From contig OZ246981.1 of the NCBI GenBank assembly GCA_965232455.1, positions 5,580,001-5,644,000 of the forward strand: DNA of 64,000 nucleotides, written 5' to 3'. Made by a program: the position numbers and the translations under genes. The first letter of the stretch is position 1. Every line of letters begins with the position of its first letter. Origin of the DNA: JBFGFX01 sp965232455 (GTDB taxonomy: Bacteria; Pseudomonadota; Gammaproteobacteria; Steroidobacterales; Woeseiaceae). The notes under the pieces are model-generated. The model made no database searches and had not been told where the DNA came from. It saw only the letters and a program-made list of their open reading frames with translations. Shown here in pieces: positions 17,973 through 26,139 of the stretch.

Positions 17973-19811
17973 ATGAACGAAGAGCACATCGTCGTCACAA
18001 TCGTATCCGTCGCCGCCCTCGGCGTTGGGGCGCAATGGATAGCGTGGCGTTTCAAGATGCCCGCGATCGTTTTCCTGGCCGCGTTCGGCCTGGTGGTCGG
18101 GCCGGGTCTCGACCTGATACACCCCAGTCAGGATTTCGGCGAATTCCTGCGGCCGGTCGTCAGCCTTTGCGTCGCGATCATCTTGTTCGAGGGCGGTCTC
18201 AGCCTGCAGCTCAGCGAGCTCAAGGAAGCGGCCAGCGGGGTACGCCGTCTGGTGTACCTGGGAGTGCCTTTGGCGTGGACGTTTTGCAGTCTGTGCGCGC
18301 ACTTCGTTGGCGGACTCGACTGGCCCGTGTCGTTCGTGTTCGGTGCGATCATGGTCGTTACCGGGCCTACGGTAATCATGCCGATGCTCAGGCAGGCGGG
18401 TCTCAATCGGCGCACGGCCTCCTACCTGAAATGGGAGGGCATCGTCAACGATCCTATCGGGGCCCTGTTGGCGGTCCTGGTCTTTCAGTTTTTCATTTTC
18501 CAGCAAAGTGGTTCCGGGTGGGCCGAGGTGGCGGCCGGGATAGGCTTGGCGATAACGAGCGGGCTCCTGCTGGGCGGCTTGGGCGGCTGGGCGATTGGTA
18601 CGGCGATGCGCGCGGGCATGGTTCCGGAATACCTGAAGAGCCCGGTATTGCTCGGCCTGGTGCTGGTCGTCTACACGATTTCCGATCTCGTACAACATGA
18701 GGCCGGGCTGCTCAGCGTGACCATCATGGGTATCGTGGTCGGCAACATGAACTTGCCGGGCATCGGCGACCTCAAACGATTCAAGGAATACATCACGATC
18801 ATGCTCGTTTCGGTCGTGTTCGTATCACTGACCGCCGATCTGGACCTCGCCTCCCTCGGCGCGATCGGCTGGCGGGGAATGGCGCTGATTCTCGCCGTTC
18901 TGTTTGTCGCCCGGCCTGCAACGATCATGCTGGCGACGATTGGCGCCGGCATGCATTTGAACGAGAGACTGCTGCTCGCCTGGATCGCGCCGCGCGGCAT
19001 CGTCGCCGCGGCCACCGCCGGTGTGATGGGCCCCAGCCTCGTCGACGCGGGTTACGATGCGAGCGTCCTGCTGCCGCTGGTATTTGCGATCATTTTCGCA
19101 ACGGTCTTCGGTCACGGTCTCAGCTTGAATTGGCTTTCGGCGAAACTCGGCCTCTCGTCAAAACATCGCGACGGGGTATTGATCGTAGGCGCATCGCCGT
19201 GGACCGTCGAACTTGGGCGTACCTTGCAGGCGATCGGGGTCAATGTGCTAATCGTGGATTCGTCCTGGCATAATCTGCGGCCCGCACGACTCGCCGGCAT
19301 TCCCGCTTTTTACGGCGAGATTCTGTCTGAATTTGCGGAGGAGTCGGTCGAGTTGGCGCACATCAGAACCGTGCTCGCGGCAACCAGCAACGACGCTTAC
19401 AACGCGCTCGTGTGTACCGCGCTGGCGCCAGAGATCGGCCAGCAGCGTGTCCTGCAGCTGGCGCTCGGCGGCAGCGAGCCCGACGAAGATCCGAAAGCCC
19501 TCGCGCGTCCGCGTCGCGGTGGCGTGGCGTTCCATTCGGATGCGTCTTTCGAGTTGCTGTGGCGCAACTACGTACGTGGCTGGAAGTTCTCGAAGACCCG
19601 TCTCTCCGACGAATACACCTACCGTGATTTCATCAATGACCTGCCGCCGGACGCCCTGCAAATCCTGCTCATGAGCAACAACGAAAACGTTGAGTTCATT
19701 CCCGCCGATACCCTGCCGGAACCGGGTCAGGGGACTACAATCGTGTACTTCTCGAAGGAGCGTGAGTCCGCGAAAAAGGAACAAGACGATGCGCAAATCG
19801 CCGCAGTCTGA
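17973..19811 (+). CDS. Cation:proton antiporter (CPA1/NhaP-type) with C-terminal nucleotide-binding-like domain
   Basis: A 612-residue inner-membrane protein from ATG 17973. About a dozen membrane helices include GPTVIMPMLRQAGLNRRTAS and WEGIVNDPIGALLAV, the latter carrying the ND ion-binding pair of CPA1 exchangers. From about residue 390 there is a soluble Rossmann-like domain of TrkA-N type (DGVLIVGASPWTVELGRTLQ), probably a sensor for nucleotides or redox state. It likely exports Na+ or K+ in exchange for protons. The stop overlaps the next gene by 23 bases, implying coupled translation. Confidence 0.85.
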   Translation: MNEEHIVVTIVSVAALGVGAQWIAWRFKMPAIVFLAAFGLVVGPGLDLIHPSQDFGEFLRPVVSLCVAIILFEGGLSLQLSELKEAASGVRRLVYLGVPLAWTFCSLCAHFVGGLDWPVSFVFGAIMVVTGPTVIMPMLRQAGLNRRTASYLKWEGIVNDPIGALLAVLVFQFFIFQQSGSGWAEVAAGIGLAITSGLLLGGLGGWAIGTAMRAGMVPEYLKSPVLLGLVLVVYTISDLVQHEAGLLSVTIMGIVVGNMNLPGIGDLKRFKEYITIMLVSVVFVSLTADLDLASLGAIGWRGMALILAVLFVARPATIMLATIGAGMHLNERLLLAWIAPRGIVAAATAGVMGPSLVDAGYDASVLLPLVFAIIFATVFGHGLSLNWLSAKLGLSSKHRDGVLIVGASPWTVELGRTLQAIGVNVLIVDSSWHNLRPARLAGIPAFYGEILSEFAEESVELAHIRTVLAATSNDAYNALVCTALAPEIGQQRVLQLALGGSEPDEDPKALARPRRGGVAFHSDASFELLWRNYVRGWKFSKTRLSDEYTYRDFINDLPPDALQILLMSNNENVEFIPADTLPEPGQGTTIVYFSKERESAKKEQDDAQIAAV

Positions 19812-20445
19812 AAAACTGGCAGTAGAAGGTCCGGCCGGGCCGCTCGAAAGCCTGCTCGAAACGCCCGGCGGCGGCCACACGGTCGCCGCGGCGGTGGTTT
19901 GTCATCCCCACCCGCAGCATGGGGGTACGATGCAGAACAAGGTTACGCATACGCTTGCGCGCGCCTTTCTCGGAGCCGGTATCGCGGCGCTGCGGTTCAA
20001 CTTTCGCGGGGTGGGTTCGAGCGCCGGCTCATTCGACGAAGGCAACGGCGAAGTCCAGGACGTGCTTGCCGGCATGACGTTCGTCAAAGAGCGTTTTCCG
20101 GGTTTACCCGTTTGGCTGGCCGGATTTTCCTTTGGTGCGGCAATGTCCATACGCGCCGCGGTCGAAATGCCGGTGAGCGGCCTGGTTTCCGTTGCGCCTG
20201 CGGCATTCAGGTTTGCCGGGGATCTCTCACTACAGCCTGATTGTCCATGGCTGATCGTCCACGGTGACGACGACGAGTTAGTGCCTATCGACGAGTCCGT
20301 CGAATGGGCAAACTCGCTCGAGCCCGGCCCGGAACTCGTCGTGTTTCCGGACACGACGCATTTTTTTCATGGACAGCTGGTCGAATTGCGCGAGACCGTG
20401 CGGGCGTTTATCCGGAAGCATCAACCCGTCGAAGAATCCGGTTGA
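19789..20445 (+). CDS. Alpha/beta hydrolase, dienelactone-hydrolase-like
   Basis: A 218-residue cytoplasmic hydrolase from ATG 19789, with AAGGA at 19776-19780. Motifs: VVCHPHPQHGGTMQNKV (oxyanion region), FNFRGVGSSAGSFDEG, nucleophile elbow AGFSFGAAM, the acid in HGDDDELVP and the histidine in FPDTTHFFHG. This set marks the COG2945-type family of small hydrolases, whose substrates are mostly unknown. It is translationally coupled to the antiporter gene and followed by a strong terminator. Confidence 0.85.
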   Translation: MRKSPQSEKLAVEGPAGPLESLLETPGGGHTVAAAVVCHPHPQHGGTMQNKVTHTLARAFLGAGIAALRFNFRGVGSSAGSFDEGNGEVQDVLAGMTFVKERFPGLPVWLAGFSFGAAMSIRAAVEMPVSGLVSVAPAAFRFAGDLSLQPDCPWLIVHGDDDELVPIDESVEWANSLEPGPELVVFPDTTHFFHGQLVELRETVRAFIRKHQPVEESG

Positions 20446-20467
20446 TCGGCGGGCCAGTCTGCGGAAC

Positions 20468-20496
20468 AAAAAAAGTCGGGCATTGCCCGACTTTTT
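20468..20496. terminator. Bidirectional intrinsic terminator
   Basis: A-run, then GTCGGGC (20475-20481), loop ATT, GCCCGAC (20485-20491) and a T-run to 20496. With A's on one side and T's on the other it can stop the hydrolase transcript from the left and the HU-like transcript from the right. Confidence 0.9.
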
Positions 20497-20516
20497 ACGG
20501 TGATGCGAAAAGCGCC

Positions 20517-20855
20517 TCAAACCATGTCTTTGAGGCCTTTGAGCGCAGCTACTTTGACCGTCTTGGAAGCAGGTTTCGCTTTGAACATCATTTCTTCGCC
20601 GGTGAACGGGTTTACACCCTTCCGTGCCTTCGTGGCCGGCTTCTTGACGACGCGCATCTTCAGCATGCCCGGGATGGTGAACAGTCCGGGAGCACCGCGC
20701 CCGCCGAGGTTCTTCTTGATCTGATTGTTGAGCGAATCAAATACCGCCGCGACGTCCTTACGGGTAAGCCCGGTGTCGTCCGCAATCTGTGCATGGATCT
20801 GTGATTTGGTTGGCGGTTTGTTAGTGTTTGCGCCAGCGCTTTTTTTTGCTGCCAT
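20517..20855 (-). CDS. HU-family DNA-binding protein
   Basis: A 112-residue nucleoid-type protein. A lysine/alanine-rich N-terminus (MAAKKSAGANTNKPPTKSQ) precedes the HU helix pair (IADDTGLTRKDVAAVFDSLN). The beta-arm region is GLFTIPGMLKMRVVKKPATK followed by GVNPFTGEEMMFKAKPASKT. It is longer than classical HU (about 90 residues), and the arm differs from the GFGTF consensus, so it is an HU-like paralogue rather than HupA/B. A GCGGGC-GTT-GCCCGC hairpin at about 20886-20900 lies in its leader. Confidence 0.85.
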   Translation of the reverse strand: MAAKKSAGANTNKPPTKSQIHAQIADDTGLTRKDVAAVFDSLNNQIKKNLGGRGAPGLFTIPGMLKMRVVKKPATKARKGVNPFTGEEMMFKAKPASKTVKVAALKGLKDMV

Positions 20856-21017
20856 GAAAAAATGACTCCCTAAAAAACAACGAAAGCGGGCGTTGCCCGC
20901 AAAAAAATCTGCGCGACCATATCACAAGAATTGCGTCGGAGTAAGTCGCGAACAGAGATTTCCCCCGGTTTTTTGCTGTTTTTTTGCTGTTGTGACCTCA
21001 GGGCCGGTTGACAGAGC

Positions 21018-21491
21018 CTAGTCAGTATAAAACTGACGCTTGAATCTCACGTTGGCGGGGGTCGATTTACCTTCCGGTGTCACGCTGATATCGAAGATCA
21101 GTGTTTCGCGATTCGCAACCGGCGTCTCGCCGATATAGTAGATTGCTTCCTGTTCGCGGATCTCCCGCATTGTCACGTTCTTGAGTTGCCCGGTCAGATT
21201 TTGCGTTTTGACGGACACCGTTGCGGTAACCGGGGTGCCGGTTGCCTCCTCGAGCACGGAAACGTTCAGCATCGCGCGATTCTTGCTGCGTACGATGTTG
21301 TAGACGCGAGCGATATCGGGCGGCAACTGGTCCGTCGATTGAGCGCTGAAATGAACGACGTGGTCGCCGATGTCCGATGACGTTGATTCTGCGGGTTGCG
21401 CCTGAGGCACTGTGCCCGAATCTCCGGGGCCTCCGCAGGCGGCGACTAGTACGAGCGTCATACAGGTAGTTATTGTTCTAATGGCGAACAT
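21018..21491 (-). CDS. DUF4426 domain lipoprotein
   Basis: A 157-residue protein with lipobox MTLVLVAACGGPG. The DUF4426 domain shows HVVHFSAQSTDQLPPDIARV, YNIVRSKNRAMLNVSV and EIREQEAIYYIGETPV. The role is unknown. The family typically lies beside yggT, proC, yggS and pilT, exactly as here. It is probably the end of the leftward operon that begins with yggS, although 147 bases separate it from yggT. Confidence 0.85.
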   Translation of the reverse strand: MFAIRTITTCMTLVLVAACGGPGDSGTVPQAQPAESTSSDIGDHVVHFSAQSTDQLPPDIARVYNIVRSKNRAMLNVSVLEEATGTPVTATVSVKTQNLTGQLKNVTMREIREQEAIYYIGETPVANRETLIFDISVTPEGKSTPANVRFKRQFYTD

Positions 21492-21638
21492 GGTTTTTGT
21501 CCCCCGACACGGCTCTAATCTTCGATGAGACTATAGCGCGATTGTGTCTGCTTGTCCTGGCCTGATGGCTCTTGGGGCCCTCTCCGCCGACGTAATCCGG
21601 TGCGGTTTGGGGATCGTAATACGAAACACGCGCGCGAG

Positions 21639-22187
21639 TCAGATGCCGAACGGCACCAATGAGTGTACGTAAATGACCGTGGCCTGAAGCAGGATCAGCG
21701 CTACCATCGGCGAGAAATCGATTCCCCCAAGGGGTGGGATCAATCGCCTGAACGGTCGAAGGACGGGCTCCGCCAGGGCGCTCGCAATAGCCGCCATCGG
21801 GTGATAGCCGGGTTGTCCAAACCAGCTCAGGATGACCTGGACGAATATGGCGATCGAGAACAGGTGCAGACTCAGGATGGCCAGCTGGCTCAGTGCGACG
21901 ATACCGATGAGCAGGGCGTCGGCCGGTCGGGCGGCGATCTTGAGCAATACGAAAACGACCGCGTATTCGATCGCGAGCACGACCAGCACCGTTGCCGTAT
22001 CGAGCCGCCCCACCGAGGGAACGAATCGGCGCAGCGGCACGATCAACGGCGCGGTGAAACGCAGGATGCCCTGTGCGATCGGGTTTCTGAAATCCGCGCG
22101 GACCAGGGGCAACCAGAATCGAAGTAGGAAAAGCAGCACGTAAAGGTGTGCCAACGATTTAACAATGAAGTAAAGCGCCGGAATCAT
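21639..22187 (-). CDS. yggT: YggT family membrane protein
   Basis: A 182-residue inner-membrane protein from the ATG complement at 22185-22187. It has two copies of the YggT repeat; the signature after each membrane segment is visible as ILRFTAPLIVPLRRFVPSVG and ALAEPVLRPFRRLIPPLGGI. YggT relatives are linked to osmotic-shock tolerance and cell division positioning, but the mechanism is unknown. It lies 16 bases downstream of proC in the yggS-proC-yggT operon. Confidence 0.92.
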   Translation of the reverse strand: MIPALYFIVKSLAHLYVLLFLLRFWLPLVRADFRNPIAQGILRFTAPLIVPLRRFVPSVGRLDTATVLVVLAIEYAVVFVLLKIAARPADALLIGIVALSQLAILSLHLFSIAIFVQVILSWFGQPGYHPMAAIASALAEPVLRPFRRLIPPLGGIDFSPMVALILLQATVIYVHSLVPFGI

Positions 22188-22203
22188 CTGTGTGTCATAA
22201 CTC

Positions 22204-23034
22204 TCAACTGGAATCCGCTTCCGAGGCAAGCTCGATCGCACGGCTGCGTGCCGCGTCGATTGCAGCGGCAAAGATACCACGAACGTCAGCCGCGTCGAGT
22301 TGCTCGAACGCTGCGGTCGTGGTTCCGCCCGGAGACCTTACACGATTGATCATGCTCGTCATCGATTCGCTTTCGGCGGCCGCCAGCGAGGTTGCGCCGC
22401 GGGCCGTTTCCACGGCGAGCTTGCGGGCGGTGTCGGGATCGAGGCCGAAGCGGACCGCCGCTTCGATCATCACGTCGATGAGCAGGTAAAAATACGCCGG
22501 GCCGGTGCCGGACACGGCCGTCACCGCGTCGATGTCCCTTTCGGTTTCAACCCAGACGACCTGGCCGACGGCGGACATGATGGCTTGCGCGACTGTGCGT
22601 TCGCGCTCACCCGCGCGTGCGTTGGCGATAAGCGCAGAAATGCCCTGATCGATCAGCGCCGGCTGATTCGGCATGACGCGGACCACGCTCATTTCACCGC
22701 CGAGCCAGCGATCGATGTCATCGACTCGGGGGCCTGCGGCGATGGAGATAATCAGCGGCTTGGTCCGCTGAACCACGGCTCTCAGGTCGAGGCACACCGG
22801 TTTCAGTATCTGCGGCTTGACGGCAAACAGCAGGACCTCCGCATTTTCTGCGACCGTGGCGTTGTCTTCGCTGACCATCGCGCCGTAGAGTTCATCGCGC
22901 AAAACGTCGCACTGTTCGGGGCGCGGTTCCGCGACGAAGAGATTAGTCGCGTGCATGCCGCCGCGCAACAGCCCGCCCGCGATCGCCCTCGCCATGTTGC
23001 CGCCGCCGATGAGTCCGACTCTGTTACTGATCAT
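22204..23034 (-). CDS. proC: Pyrroline-5-carboxylate reductase
   Basis: A 276-residue enzyme for the last step of proline synthesis, NAD(P)H-dependent reduction of pyrroline-5-carboxylate. The N-terminal Rossmann motif is VGLIGGGNMARAIAGGLL. The C-terminal signature is ALDP-type: RFGLDPDTARKLAVETARGA with SPGGTTTAAFEQLDA (normally TSPGGTT). The gene is the middle of the leftward yggS-proC-yggT set, 14 bases from yggS. Confidence 0.95.
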   Translation of the reverse strand: MISNRVGLIGGGNMARAIAGGLLRGGMHATNLFVAEPRPEQCDVLRDELYGAMVSEDNATVAENAEVLLFAVKPQILKPVCLDLRAVVQRTKPLIISIAAGPRVDDIDRWLGGEMSVVRVMPNQPALIDQGISALIANARAGERERTVAQAIMSAVGQVVWVETERDIDAVTAVSGTGPAYFYLLIDVMIEAAVRFGLDPDTARKLAVETARGATSLAAAESESMTSMINRVRSPGGTTTAAFEQLDAADVRGIFAAAIDAARSRAIELASEADSS

Positions 23035-23048
23035 GATATGTCCCTACG

Positions 23049-23768
23049 TCAGTCGCGCCGGCCGAACAGGGCCGTGCCGATGCGCACGATAGTTGCGCCT
23101 TCGTGTATAGCAGCCAAATAGTCGTCCGTCATCCCCATTGACAGCGTGTCCAGGTCCAGGCCGGATTCCTGCAGCGAGACGAGCGCCTGCCGGAGAACGG
23201 CAAAGGGTTTGCGTTGCTCCTCGAAGGACGAGCGAATCGCCGGCAGGCACATCAGGCCGCGAAGTCGTACGTTTGGTAGATCCGCGACCGCTTTGGCCAG
23301 CGTCTCGACGTCCTCGATCATGACACCGGATTTGCCGACTTCGCGATCGACGTTGACCTGAATGCAGAGATTGAGGTCGCCGGCGTCTCGCGGTCGCTGC
23401 CGGCTCAGACGCTGCGCGGTTTTCAGGCGGTCGATGGTGTGGACCCAGCTGAAGTTCTCGGCGACCGCGCGCGTTTTGTTGGATTGCAGGTGCCCGATGA
23501 AGTGCCAAACGAGGTCGTTCCGGTCGACGCTGCGAATCTTGTCGAGACCCTCCTGGACGAAGTTTTCCCCAAAATCGCGCTGTCCCGCCGCCGCGGCCTC
23601 GAGAACGGCTTCAGGCGGTTTTTTTTTGCTCACGGCCAGCAGCTTCACGGAACCCGCGGGGCGCTTCGCCTCGGTGGTCGCGCGGGCCAGCAAATCTTGG
23701 ATTTCTCGAAAGTTTTCCGTGACTCTAATCACGTTTTGCTCGCGTTGCTCCGCTATACTAGGCGGCAT
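23049..23768 (-). CDS. yggS: PLP homeostasis protein (YggS/PLPBP family)
   Basis: A 239-residue protein with the single-domain PLP-barrel fold. K48 in LLAVSKKKP is the PLP lysine; FGENFVQEGLDK, WHFIGHLQSNK and LDTLSMGMTDDYLAAI are family signatures (TDD where SDD is common). It is not an enzyme as far as known; it buffers free PLP and affects amino-acid pools. It starts 63 bases from pilT, divergently, so both promoters lie in a very short interval. Confidence 0.95.
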   Translation of the reverse strand: MPPSIAEQREQNVIRVTENFREIQDLLARATTEAKRPAGSVKLLAVSKKKPPEAVLEAAAAGQRDFGENFVQEGLDKIRSVDRNDLVWHFIGHLQSNKTRAVAENFSWVHTIDRLKTAQRLSRQRPRDAGDLNLCIQVNVDREVGKSGVMIEDVETLAKAVADLPNVRLRGLMCLPAIRSSFEEQRKPFAVLRQALVSLQESGLDLDTLSMGMTDDYLAAIHEGATIVRIGTALFGRRD

Positions 23769-23831
23769 CCGGGACGGAAGTTATGGTAAGTCCCATTCGG
23801 CCGATCCAACGTTTGCTCCAGAGGAAAAAGC

Positions 23832-24872
23832 ATGGCTGTTGATGTCGCTCAGCTATTGTCGTTCACCGTAAAAAACAATGCGTCGGACCTGCATTTGTCA
23901 GGCGGTGTCCCCCCGATGATCCGCGTCGATGGAGACATAAAACGCGTCAACATGCCCGCGCTCACGCACAAAGATGTCAACAGCATGGTGTACGACATCA
24001 TGAATGACAAGCAGCGCAAAGACTACGAAGAGTTCCTCGAGACCGACTTTTCCTTCGAGATTCCGAAATTGGCGCGTTTTCGCGTCAACGCCTTCAACCA
24101 GAATCGCGGGTCGGCCGCCGTGTTTCGGACGATTCCCTCCGAAATTCTGACCCTGGACGATCTGGGCGCGCCGCCGATTTTCAAGGACGTCGCAATGCAT
24201 CCCCGGGGGCTGGTCCTGGTGACGGGGCCCACGGGTTCCGGTAAATCGACGACCCTGGCGGCTATGATCGACTACGTGAACGACAACAAGCCGGATCACA
24301 TCCTGACCATCGAAGACCCGATCGAGTTCGTGCACGAGAGCAAACGGTCGCTGGTCAACCAGCGCGAAGTCCATCGAGATACTCTGGGGTTCAACGAAGC
24401 CCTGCGCTCGGCCCTGCGTGAGGATCCGGACGTGATTCTGGTCGGTGAGCTTCGCGATCTCGAAACGATTCGCCTGGCGTTGACCGGAGCGGAGACGGGA
24501 CACCTGGTGTTCGGCACCTTACACACGAGTTCCGCGGCCAAAACGATCGATCGTGTTGTAGACGTGTTCCCGGCGGCCGAGAAGGAAATGGTTCGTGCGA
24601 TGCTTTCGGAATCGCTTCGGGCGGTCATCTCGCAAACCTTGCTGAAAAAAGTGGGCGGCGGTCGTATTGCGGCGCACGAGATCATGATCGGCACGCCGGC
24701 CATCCGCAATCTGATTCGCGAGGGAAAGATTGCGCAGATGTATTCCGCGATTCAGACCGGTCAGGGGTCCGGCATGCAAACGCTTGATCAGAATCTTTCG
24801 GAGCTCATGGCGAAAGGTCTCATCAATAAAGAGGAAGCACGCTTCAAGGCGGTGCACAAAGAGAATTTCTAA
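23832..24872 (+). CDS. pilT: Type IV pilus retraction ATPase PilT
   Basis: A 346-residue hexameric ATPase that pulls pili back by removing pilin at the inner-membrane base. It has an N-terminal PAS-like domain, Walker A GPTGSGKST (about residues 131-139), the Asp box TIEDPIEFVH, Walker B with ILVGELRD, a His box THTSSAAKTIDR-like segment, and the family AIRNLIREGK motif. The start is ATG 23832 with GAGGAAA before it. pilU follows 40 bases on. Confidence 0.97.
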   Translation: MAVDVAQLLSFTVKNNASDLHLSGGVPPMIRVDGDIKRVNMPALTHKDVNSMVYDIMNDKQRKDYEEFLETDFSFEIPKLARFRVNAFNQNRGSAAVFRTIPSEILTLDDLGAPPIFKDVAMHPRGLVLVTGPTGSGKSTTLAAMIDYVNDNKPDHILTIEDPIEFVHESKRSLVNQREVHRDTLGFNEALRSALREDPDVILVGELRDLETIRLALTGAETGHLVFGTLHTSSAAKTIDRVVDVFPAAEKEMVRAMLSESLRAVISQTLLKKVGGGRIAAHEIMIGTPAIRNLIREGKIAQMYSAIQTGQGSGMQTLDQNLSELMAKGLINKEEARFKAVHKENF

Positions 24873-24912
24873 GGTCGATTAGCGGGATGCGGATCGTCTG
24901 AAGGAGACTGTA

Positions 24913-26070
24913 ATGGAACGCGAACAAGCCGTACGGTTGACGCAGAATCTACTGAAGAAAATGGTGGAGAAGGAAGGTTCCGATCTCTTTCTGACCTGTG
25001 GCTTTCCGCCGGCGATCAAAGTCGACGGTCAAATTTACAAGGCCACCGACACACCGTTGTCGGAAGAGCAGTCGGCGATGATGGTGCGGGCCATCATGAA
25101 CGACAAGCAGATCAGGGAGTTCGACGCGACCAAGGAGTGCAATTTCGCAATCGCGCCTCAGGGTATCGGTCGATTTCGCGTGAGTGCCTTCATACAGCAG
25201 GGTTTCGTCGGAGCGGTGTTACGCACGATTACGACGGAAATCCCGACCTTCGAGGATCTGGAACTGCCGCCGATTCTGAAAGACGTGGTCATGAACAAGC
25301 TTGGCATGGTGATCGTCGTTGGCGGCACCGGATCGGGTAAATCCACCACGCTTGCGGCCATGATCGGCCATCGCAACGAAAACTCGAAAGGTCACATCAT
25401 TTCAATCGAGGACCCGATCGAATACGTCCATCCGCATAAAGGTTGCGTAATCACCCAGCGCGAGGTCGGCGTGGATACGGACAATTGGCACGCGGCCCTG
25501 AAAAACACCCTGCGGCAGGCGCCCGACGTCATTCTCATCGGCGAAATCCGTGATCGGGAGACGATGGAGTACGGCATCCAGTTCGCGGAAACGGGCCACC
25601 TCTGTTTGGCGACTCTGCACGCAAACAGCGCCAATCAGGCCTTGGACAGAATCATCAACTTTTTCCCGGAAGAGCGGCGCCAGCAATTGCTGATGGATCT
25701 GTCTTTGAACGTCCGTTCGTTCGTTTCGCAGCGTCTGGTGCCTCGGGAGAGCGGCGTCGGGCGCGTCGCGGCAATGGAGATAATGCTGAATACGCCGTTG
25801 ATCGCCGATTTGATTTTCAAGGGCGAGGTCGGGCAGATCAAGGAAGTCATGTCCAAGTCGACTCGGTTGGGCATGCAGACTTTCGATCAGGCGCTGTTTG
25901 CACTCTACGAGGACTCGACGATCTCCTACGAGGAGGCAATGCGCAACGCCGACTCCAAGAATGAGCTGCGCTTGCGGATTAAACTGGAAAGCAAGCGTGA
26001 CGCATCGGCGGCGGAGCAGCAGTCCGAGAGCCTGCATATCATGGAAGAGGATTCGGCTCAGGTCTTCTGA
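24913..26070 (+). CDS. pilU: Type IV pilus retraction ATPase paralogue PilU
   Basis: A 385-residue PilT paralogue. Walker A GGTGSGKST begins at residue 137; SIEDPIEYVHPHKGC and ILIGEIRDRETMEYG follow, and the C-terminal tail of about 40 residues is characteristic of PilU. PilU helps PilT retract against load and cannot normally work alone. GAAGGAGA precedes ATG 24913. It is second in a run of three related ATPases. Confidence 0.95.
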   Translation: MEREQAVRLTQNLLKKMVEKEGSDLFLTCGFPPAIKVDGQIYKATDTPLSEEQSAMMVRAIMNDKQIREFDATKECNFAIAPQGIGRFRVSAFIQQGFVGAVLRTITTEIPTFEDLELPPILKDVVMNKLGMVIVVGGTGSGKSTTLAAMIGHRNENSKGHIISIEDPIEYVHPHKGCVITQREVGVDTDNWHAALKNTLRQAPDVILIGEIRDRETMEYGIQFAETGHLCLATLHANSANQALDRIINFFPEERRQQLLMDLSLNVRSFVSQRLVPRESGVGRVAAMEIMLNTPLIADLIFKGEVGQIKEVMSKSTRLGMQTFDQALFALYEDSTISYEEAMRNADSKNELRLRIKLESKRDASAAEQQSESLHIMEEDSAQVF

Positions 26071-26085
26071 GCCGCCTTCCGGTGC

Positions 26086-26120
26086 CCGCGATGAACGTAA
26101 ATCCGCTTTTCACAATCTGA
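26086..26120 (+). other. Nine-codon minigene repeating the next gene's start
   Basis: ATG 26091 opens MNVNPLFTI and stops at TGA 26118-26120. The 27 bases 26086-26112 match 26135-26161, the start of the third pilT-like gene (MNVKPLFKL), at 24 of 27 positions. It may be a relic of a duplicated or deleted gene, or act as a short upstream frame. It lies between pilU and the third ATPase. Confidence 0.5.
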
Positions 26121-26139
26121 ACCACCTGCCGATACCGCG

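Noticed and set aside
20880..20905. GCGGGC-GTT-GCCCGC hairpin upstream of the HU-like gene as a terminator
   Set aside because: On the minus strand the T-run precedes rather than follows the hairpin, and on the plus strand it is followed by A's. It may be a leader structure but is not a convincing terminator.
23750..23760. TATACT near the yggS start as a pilT promoter
   Set aside because: It looks like a -10 box, but no -35 element lies at a suitable distance, so it was not listed.
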